64,000 bases of DNA, taken from contig OY979722.1 in assembly GCA_963855995.1 (NCBI GenBank), positions 2,046,001 through 2,110,000 on the forward strand. The letters run 5' to 3'. Positions 56,730 through 64,000 of the stretch are shown here, piece after piece. This DNA comes from Muricea muricata (lineage: Eukaryota > Cnidaria > Anthozoa > Malacalcyonacea > Plexauridae). Position numbers and translations under genes: made by a program. Numbering within the stretch: position 1 is the stretch's first letter; each line of letters opens with the position of its first letter. Below the pieces are notes generated by a model. The model saw nothing but the letters and a program-made list of their open reading frames with translations, searched no databases and was not told the DNA's origin.

Positions 56730-58768
56730 ATGCCTTTTCATTATCGTTTACAGAACGTTTTCACAGCATTTACTCGTCGAAAGACCATAGATAGTGACTT
56801 CGAATCACCTCTACGTCGTTGCTTAGTTTTCTGGGATTTATTTTTACTCGGTGTTGGCGGTTCAGTGGATGTCGCGTTGTATATTTTGTTGGGAAATGTA
56901 ATACGGGATTTCTCTGGCCCATCGATTGTCATCTCTATAATATTTGGTTGTTTTGTGTGTTTTATAAGTGGATTATGCTACGCCGAATTTGCCTCTTACG
57001 TACCAACTTCGGGTTCTGATTACGACTACACTTACTCAACTTTAGGCGAGCTCTGTGGCTTTCTAGATGGCTGGTCTATCTTAGTTAGCTCGGTGATCTC
57101 CACGCCAGCCCTAGCGCAAGGAGCCGCGGATTTGCTGAGGTCGCTTACTGATTCAGCCACATTTGATTATTTGGATGCTCATGCTCCCTTACCAGACCAC
57201 GCCCTGCTTGCGTCAAATGTAAACATTGTTGCTGCACTTCTTATTGTACTTGTAACTATTATCACTGCAATGGGTGTTCAAAGTTCTGTTCGGATTAATG
57301 ATGCAATTGTTGCAATTAACCTCCTGGTCATCCTATTTACATTTGTTACCGGACTTGTGTATGTCGACTTTGACCACTGGGACAACTTTGCACCATACAG
57401 CATTACTGGTATCCTGGAGTCACTGCCATATTCTATATTTTTTTTCTGTGGATTTGTGTGCATAACCTATTCCTCTGAAGAAGTTATAGAACCTGAGAAA
57501 ATTTTACCTCGATCTATAATGGCCTCAATAATTGGCATATTTGTTTGCTTCTTCTCAGTTGGCACAGTACTAAGCTTGATTATCCCATATAACCAATTAT
57601 CAAATGTGTCACCCTTATCTGATGCTTTTGAAATGGTGGCATTCAAACAGTCAAAATACATCATAGCTTTTGGTGGATTTTGTGCATGTTTTAGTTCTGT
57701 TCTCACTGCATGTTATGGAAATTCTCGTTTAATTTATGTAATGGCAAGAGATGGTTTGCTAATGAACTTTTTCCGAAAAGTAAACAGGCAAACGTTAGTT
57801 CCCGTCCAGGCAGTTTTGGTCAGTGGCCTCATAGCAGCCATACTAGCAGCATTTGCAGATTTAACTATTTTAATTGAGATATGTTCTATTCTATCACTAA
57901 TACCATTCATAGCATTGGCTATCTCCATCATACTGCTACGGTACAAAGAACATGAAAATAACACTACAATTACATGTGATATTGAAGATGCTAATGACAA
58001 AGCAGAACCTAATACAGAAATATGTTTGAATGCCTTAACTGCAAGAAATGCTCATCATCCATTACTATCACAAATGAACATTTTATTTGAGAGTAAATCC
58101 AAGTCAATGATTATACTTGCATTACTAGTTCTATTCCTGTCATCAGCTGGCTTTGCCTTGGTTGTTCGTTTTGGAATATCATATGAACTTGGTACACCTT
58201 CCTTCGCTACCTTGTGTGTTATTTTTGTCATTCCAATGTTGGTGACTATGATAGTTATTTACCGAACACCACATCAAGTACTTAAGTTTCCATTTACGAT
58301 GCCAATGTTCCCTATACTGCCAATGCTCTGTGTTTTTGTATGTACGTTTGTGATGTTTCAGTTCAGCATGTGGGCATGGATACTATTTATCATCAATACT
58401 GTACTTGGTAAGTATGTGAAATGCAAAGCAGGCAAAGCTTCACAGGATGCAGTTAGCCATAAAATATGGTTTGTGTATGTTGGTCATTTTTGCCTACTTT
58501 CAATAGGAGTTAAGAAACTTCCTGCAAGCACCACTCACTTAATCACACATTTTTTGCAGCCTTGATCACATTTTCCAGCCATTATATTTTACTTTATTCA
58601 GAAATATAAACTTCATATTGTTTAGGTCTACTTATCTACATTGGCTATGGTGTGAAGTATAGCAAACTAAATACATTAAATGCAAATACTGACAATAATG
58701 AAATCAGTGAAACTGAAAGCCCACATTCTCCTCTTAATCAGCGAAATTGTGTAGAGTTGGAAAAATGA
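56730..58768 (+). CDS. SLC7-like (cationic amino-acid transporter type) membrane protein
   Basis: Two exons: 56730-58407 and 58626-58768; 606 residues from MPFHYRLQNVF (an in-frame ATG at 56724 or 56667 is possible). About 13 hydrophobic segments are visible. CAT-subfamily landmarks: LRRCLVFWDLFLLGVGG in TM1, GLCYAEFASYVPTSGSDYDY, GFVCITYSSEEVIEPEKILP, YVMARDGLL and FKFPFTMPMFPILP-like. In ordinary CATs, TM1 reads GVGSTLGAGVYVL; here it is GVGGSVDVALYIL, losing the glycines of the unwound substrate-binding segment. Amino-acid transport is therefore uncertain. Exon 2 codes the last membrane-proximal segment and a short Ser/Glu-rich tail. Human-type CATs are plasma-membrane uniporters. Confidence 0.85.
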
Positions 58769-59254
58769 AGGAAATGAAAAATGCATTGTTATTTAGTAGC
58801 TAATTGAGAAAGTTAATTGCCAATGTAATAACAAATAAATTGATCAATGGATAGTTTCATAAATAATAAAATCAATTTGTAAATTAAAGAACACATCAAT
58901 TGTATAAGAACTTCACATTTGATTACCTTGTTTTATAAGAAGTTATGATTAAAGTTATGATTGTGCTGATGTGGTGTTATTGTTTGGGAGTAAAAATTTT
59001 GAACTGACCAAACTCGATCTCCTCACTGTAAGTATCCGGTACCATGTAAGAGGGTCTGGGATGTGTTTATGTCACTGGTGAAAACCAGGCTGAATAATCG
59101 AGGCTTCCAAAATTATTTTGCATAAGGGAGCGAGACGGACTCATGGAAACAAAGAGATCGAGACAAAGAATCTTAAATTGTATAATATACACAGTAATAT
59201 TGACAACAATCTTTTTCAAGGAATTATTTAGCAAACATGAGAAATTAATATTTA
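58769..59254. other. 3' flank of the complete transporter gene
   Basis: AT-rich, no exon seen before the remnant at 59258. Confidence 0.45.
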
Positions 59255-59372
59255 ATAATATTACGATGCCAATGTACCCTATTCTAGCAATACTTGGCGT
59301 TTTTCTATGTACGTTTGTGATGTTTCAGTTGAGCATTTGGGCATGGATACTATTTATCAATCATCAATACTG
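59255..59372 (+). pseudogene. Remnant of a third SLC7-like copy
   Basis: About 110 bp encode ITMPMYPILAILGVFLCTFV and FQLSIWAWILFI, closely matching the last membrane helices of the other two copies. The reading frame is lost on both sides, and the exon-end GTACTTGGTAAGTATG is altered. Confidence 0.75.
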
Positions 59373-60159
59373 TACAAGGTCATGTGCACAGGGTCAAAAT
59401 GTACATATAAAATGTTATGTACATGTGTACAAGGTCAAAATTTACATATAAAATGTACTGTATGGATAAAAAAAACTTACCAAAGTAATTGAATTGAAGT
59501 AACTTTCCATCATTAATTGTAAAAGACCAATTTCAAGTCCATTTTATAGTTTTAAAACGCGCAAAACTCAATTATTTTCACAACTAGCAGTCACCTTGCA
59601 GCCATATTTTTTAAATTCGCGCGCGTTAACGACAGTACGTGACATGCCGACGAATTACCGATAAAATACCGAACATCCCCGAGCGTTCAGGTCGAATTGC
59701 AGCGAACTGTAATACAACTACTTTTACTTATACCTAACAACTACTTTTACTTATACTTTACAACTACTTTTACTTAATTAAACTACGTTTACTTATAGTT
59801 CAATGCGAAGTTGAAGGCAAAGCCTGGGGACGAGGTTTTGATGTACATTTTTCAATTTTTGACAGAAATGAATGATAAACAATTGAAACTGGCATGGCAG
59901 GACTAAATTACCTGGTCGGCTATGCCAATGTTGACAAATCAAAGTTCCGAGCTGTAGACAAGATTACGAAGTTCATGAAGAAGCATAATTTCCTTTTAAT
60001 TTTAACCGAAAGTTTAGTTCAAGTAAACCGAAACATTATTTAATTCCCAATTCTGCTATTGGCGCGCTTTATTGCATCACGTGGCTTGAGGCGAACAACG
60101 CGCGCGCACGTATCATATTATGACGACACAATCACCAATGCTAATTTAGCTGTCAAGCG

Positions 60160-60773
60160 ATGCAGACGTGCAGATTTTTACTGCGCGTCTTTGTGGCAAT
60201 TTTTTTCGGAATCTTTGTTTTTTCTTGCAGTTGTGATGCTGCAAGCGTTTGCCCAATCCGGGCTGTTCGTATGGTTGCAGTTGATGGTGTGACGTGCGTT
60301 TGCAAAAACCCATTCTTTGGCGAAAAGTGCCAGTTTACTGGTACGATCTGACAACTGCTCTATTTCTGCTGAACATTGCTCAAAAAATTATTCCAAGAAA
60401 ATGTTTGCTAACATTTTTCTTTCCTAACAAACGAGGATTGGGAGATGAATGCCTCTTGGAATGGTGCGGACAAAGCCAGACTGGAATTAAGGTAAACTGG
60501 AGATGAGATCCTACCATCTTCTCGTTCGAAAAGTGATTTACAATTACAACAACACCAATTTTCCCACCTACGGCAAGTGGAGAGGTGTTCTATCGCGTGA
60601 GAACAAAGAAGACGTGAACACGCAAGAAACAAAGGGAGAGGGTTTGGCTGCTACAGCAGTCGTGTCCTTGCACATTTTGGACCAAGCTTACTCTTGGGAA
60701 ATCCGTGTCATCATGAAGGATGACATCAATAAATCGGCGGGCGTCATTATTGACCGGCCAATGTTAACTGCTG
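60160..60773 (+). CDS. Short secreted EGF-like protein gene, disrupted 3'
   Basis: An ATG at 60160 gives a strong signal peptide (FLLRVFVAIFFGIFVFSCSC) followed by CVCKNPFFGEKC, the C-terminal half of an EGF-like module. The frame stops at 60351, but a GT donor at 60345 could splice onward. Downstream, open segments at 60437-60490 (up to AAG|GTAAAC) and 60509-60773 (YNYNNTNFPTYGKWRG, SLHILDQAYSWEIRVIMKDD) look like further coding sequence, Trp/Tyr-rich and extracellular in character. The last is cut by the inserted transposon at 60774. I do not recognise the family, and exon joins are unproven. Confidence 0.45.
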
Positions 60774-63200
60774 GGGCCGGTTGTATAAAAAAGTAGTTAA
60801 AGTTAATTGCAGTTAGCGTTAACTACCCTAGTTAAATCCCTAACCGTAGTTAGTTAACTGCACGACTTAACTGCGTTGCCCAAAACGCAGTTAGTCGGAT
60901 AGTTAACTAATCACGTAGTTAACTTGCGTGTGGCTCGCGTGGGGCAGTTGACATAAATTAAATTAAAATAAATTATGTATTGTTTGTTTAAAAATGGCTA
61001 ACAAATTCGATTCAAATAATTGCAGAAGAATGCGCCTCATCTGTGATAAAAGCAACCGTTATACATTTTTTCGTACAAATACAAACATTCACCATTATTG
61101 AAGAAAGTGCTATTTCGTTGGTTTGTAAATTTCGACCTTAAAACTGGCCAAAACTTGTCTGGATCACTGGACGTCACATGTGCTAAATTGAGTAATTTGT
61201 TTGTGTGACTCACTGACTGTATCGAGAGTGCCAAGCAGATTTGTGTAAAGATATTAAAATGTTTAGTTTGCAAACATATGCTAATGAAGAAAAGCGAAGT
61301 CAAGACATGTACTGGAAATGGATTACTAGATATTGGGGGACTGGTCATACTGGTCATTGTTTATGGTGGGGGTTACACTGTCACCTATTTAATAATTAAA
61401 ACAAGCAGTTATCAAACTCATGTCATACTCAGTCATAGAAGGGGTGAAATACACGTGTGACAACTTAATGGTATCCTTTTGTAAAGCTTTTGGCTATAGG
61501 TGGCAGTTTGTTGCAGAAACTACTTCAATATTTTAATGGTTTAATCAGCAAGTTTTTAGCAAGAGAAGACATTTCTGTTTGGTGCAAACTTCCACCATGA
61601 ATAATGACTGGCCCTTACAGAGTCACAGGATGAAAAATCAGATTTGCAATACATGTTCAACCCAGTGCCAAAATGCAAATTCTGTGAAGGCAAAACATTT
61701 GCTATATAGTGCAAATTTGATCATTTGAAACACATACATAAAATGAAAAACCAGATTCACACAAAATTTGCACCTGGGTGCCAAAATGCAAATGCATCAA
61801 ATGTGCACAAATCATTCAAATGTGTGGCAAATTGTTGAAGCAATATCTGTCTAAAAGAAGAATATATCAGTTTTCAAATGATCAAATTTGCACTATATAA
61901 TAACAAATTTGTTGCCTGCATGGCATTTGCATTTTGGCACTGGGTTGAAAATGTATTGTAAATCTGATTTTTCATCCTGTGAATTGTACTATCCTTGGTT
62001 ACCAGACTGCAGAGTTGGTCAGAGTTGCCCCCAAGATTTTTTGGGGAAAAGTTTTTAGTACCCCTGGGAAGTGCTTCATTATTTAAGCAATTAAAACTTA
62101 AATCTGCCCCAAATCTCTAAATTTTACTGTGTTTGGTACCTATTTGCATGGTTACTTTTGTACTGTTTTGCACCCCTGCCCCTAGATTTTACACCCCCAA
62201 GATCTTGTAGAAAATTCTGCAGTGTGGATAAATTCATAAATAAACTCAAGTCATTTTCATCATGAAACCTAATCTGGGTTGGCCTAGATTAAAACCAACT
62301 TGGCTAATGTTGTTAAAGTTTAAATATTTCAATCTGTATGAGTTTATTCACTATTAGATGGTACACTATATTTTTCAATATTGTGTTATACACAAGAATC
62401 AATATTTATTTGATGTGTTGTCAGATGTAACAAAAGTCAATATACAACTCATGTCACACTGTATGTATTTGTATCATGTCTGAGGTCATATTTTCCCATG
62501 TAACCACAGTTGCCAAGCTTACAGGTATTTTGAGTTACTCAGTTACATTAAGTTGAATTACTCAATTACATATACACACAAATTCAAAATGTCTGCCCAA
62601 AAAGCAACTACTCTAAAATAAGGGAAGAAAAGAAAACAAAATTTTAATTCAGAAGAATGCAACCTACTGGTTAATATAGTTGAACAAAATTTAGACACAA
62701 ACCCAACAAATTCTGGGATAATGCAGTCTCAAAGGAAAACAGGTGGACGACCTGCAGCAAGACCACCAACCACTACCACTGCTAAAATTATAAGTCTTAG
62801 GCGATGAGCCTGGTTTTGCTTTGTTAGTGGTCTCACTTCCCGGTCGATGAGTCACGCTATAAAAAGCAAGGATTTTCCGCCAAATCTATAGCGTTTTAGG
62901 AGTTCTTCAACTGAGAAATCTTCCTAGGGAAGATGACAATTAAAAACTCTAGGTAAGCGTTGCCTTTCAGTATTATCTCGCTCATGAAAGTTGATCACTG
63001 TTAATACAGCCGCCATATTTAACTAGGTTTTGGGAAGTTAACTATGCCATTGAGGACAGTTAACTTTAACTACTTTTTAACTGCAGTTAACACTAACTGC
63101 TTTTTTGTACAACCGACCTAACTACGTGGTTAACGTTAACCACTATTTAACTACTTTTTGGGTAGTTAAAAAGCAGTTAAGAGCTTTATACAACCGGCCC
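60774..63200. mobile_element. PIF/Harbinger-like DNA transposon, non-autonomous, 2.4 kb
   Basis: Termini are GGGCCGGTTGTATAAA and its exact inverse, flanked on both sides by CTG, a 3-bp target duplication of the CWG type known for Harbinger elements. Subterminal regions at both ends are filled with GTAGTTAA-like units in mirror orientation. Near the right end (about 62590-62810) a broken frame reads KQNFNSEECNLLVNIVEQNL, resembling the Myb/SANT-like second protein of Harbinger elements. No DDE transposase is seen. Confidence 0.85.
61623..61982. mobile_element. Nested 360-bp inverted-repeat element
   Basis: Starts TCACAGGATGAAAAATCAGA and ends with the near-complement TCTGATTTTTCATCCTGTGA. 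Arms of about 110 bp pair with few mismatches (CCCAGTGCCAAAATGCAAAT with ATTTGCATTTTGGCACTGGG). Lies within the Harbinger-like element. No coding. Confidence 0.82.
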
Positions 63201-63203
63201 CTG

Positions 63204-63539
63204 CATTTGAAGTTGTTGCATTTCAGTGTACAAAATATATTCGTGCCAAATTCCTTGCGCTGTGTTGTTTTGATTTTTTGTGGGGTTTTTTTTTGGGGGG
63301 GGAGAGGGAGGTGGCAGGAATGAGATGGTTATGTAGGAGGGGGAAATAGGTGTTGAGATAGTAATTTAGTTTGTAGCCTACATAGTTTTGTAATAATTTT
63401 GACCCATATTCAAGGAATTAGAGGTTTAGATGGGAGATACAGTATTAAATAAGTTGGGCAAAGGTGGTGGGTTTGTAGTGGTAGTTGTAGTTAGGAAGGA
63501 GGTTGGAGGGAGGCGTGCAGTGTAATTGGAATTTGGAAG
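63204..63539. other. Flank of the transposon, no gene firmly seen
   Basis: Immediately after the element, the frame interrupted at 60773 can be read on for about 25 codons. After that the strand becomes G-rich and featureless. Confidence 0.4.
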
Positions 63540-63540
63540 G

Positions 63541-63759
<219 letters not shown>

Positions 63760-64000
63760 TTTTGATATAGAGAGATATAGGGTGAGATGGGACAGCCATA
63801 TAATTGTGTTTAGCACTCTGTTTTGATGTTTTCATAGATATATCGGATGGATATTTGACAGAAAATATTGTATTTAAAGCAAAGTGTAAAATTTTAGAGG
63901 TTTTGTGATTCAACATGAGGGGTACATAGACTTACTGGTATAGGGGAGGAGCAGTGAGGGTGTAAATTATTCATGGTCAGTTTGTTGCTTATCATAGCCT

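Overview
This window is nuclear DNA of an animal, most likely a cnidarian and probably an anthozoan. It is AT-rich, its genes have GT-AG introns, and most have clear metazoan orthologues (HNF4-type receptor, CDK10, prefoldin 4, DHRS12, STXBP4, anoctamin-10, raftlin). Two secreted multi-exon ShKT proteins are typical of, though not exclusive to, cnidarians. All exon joins below were read by eye from splice sites and reading phase; no transcript data were available. The species cannot be named from the sequence.

Layout. 1-4880 is an AT-rich, palindrome-rich satellite with higher-order repeats, followed by a 21-bp minisatellite (5104-5640) and a gene-poor stretch holding a TIR element and a foldback. 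8601-13835 (+) is a six-exon gene for a secreted metallopeptidase-like protein with a Pro-rich repeat linker and two C-terminal ShKT domains. A 5'-truncated LINE follows (14058-15600). 16995-20248 (+) is a five-exon gene for a small secreted protein with two ShKT domains. Every intron in both ShKT genes is phase 1. 21460-28260 (-) is a tandem array of three raftlin-family genes, two intronless and one with an intron, with MITE, LINE and TIR-element insertions between them.

29678-43849 is a compact housekeeping and regulatory block: a TPR-like/J-domain protein (+), prefoldin subunit 4 (-), CDK10 (-), DHRS12 (+), an intronless two-PDZ STXBP4-like gene (-) and an HNF4-type nuclear receptor (+). 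CDK10/DHRS12 and STXBP4/HNF4 are divergent pairs that probably share promoter regions. After about 3.5 kb with no firm gene comes a 12-exon anoctamin-10 gene (47378-52655, +) carrying a tRNA-derived SINE in an intron.

53000-59370 holds a decayed Penelope-like reverse transcriptase, a 5'-truncated SLC7-like amino-acid transporter copy, a complete second copy, and a third small remnant. 60160-60773 is a short secreted EGF-like gene whose last recognised ORF is cut by a 2.4-kb PIF/Harbinger-like element (60774-63200, CTG target duplication), which itself contains a 360-bp inverted-repeat element. A long (TA)n tract lies near the end.

I found no operon-like pathway. The recurrent theme is local tandem duplication (raftlins, SLC7 transporters) combined with many small inverted-repeat elements.
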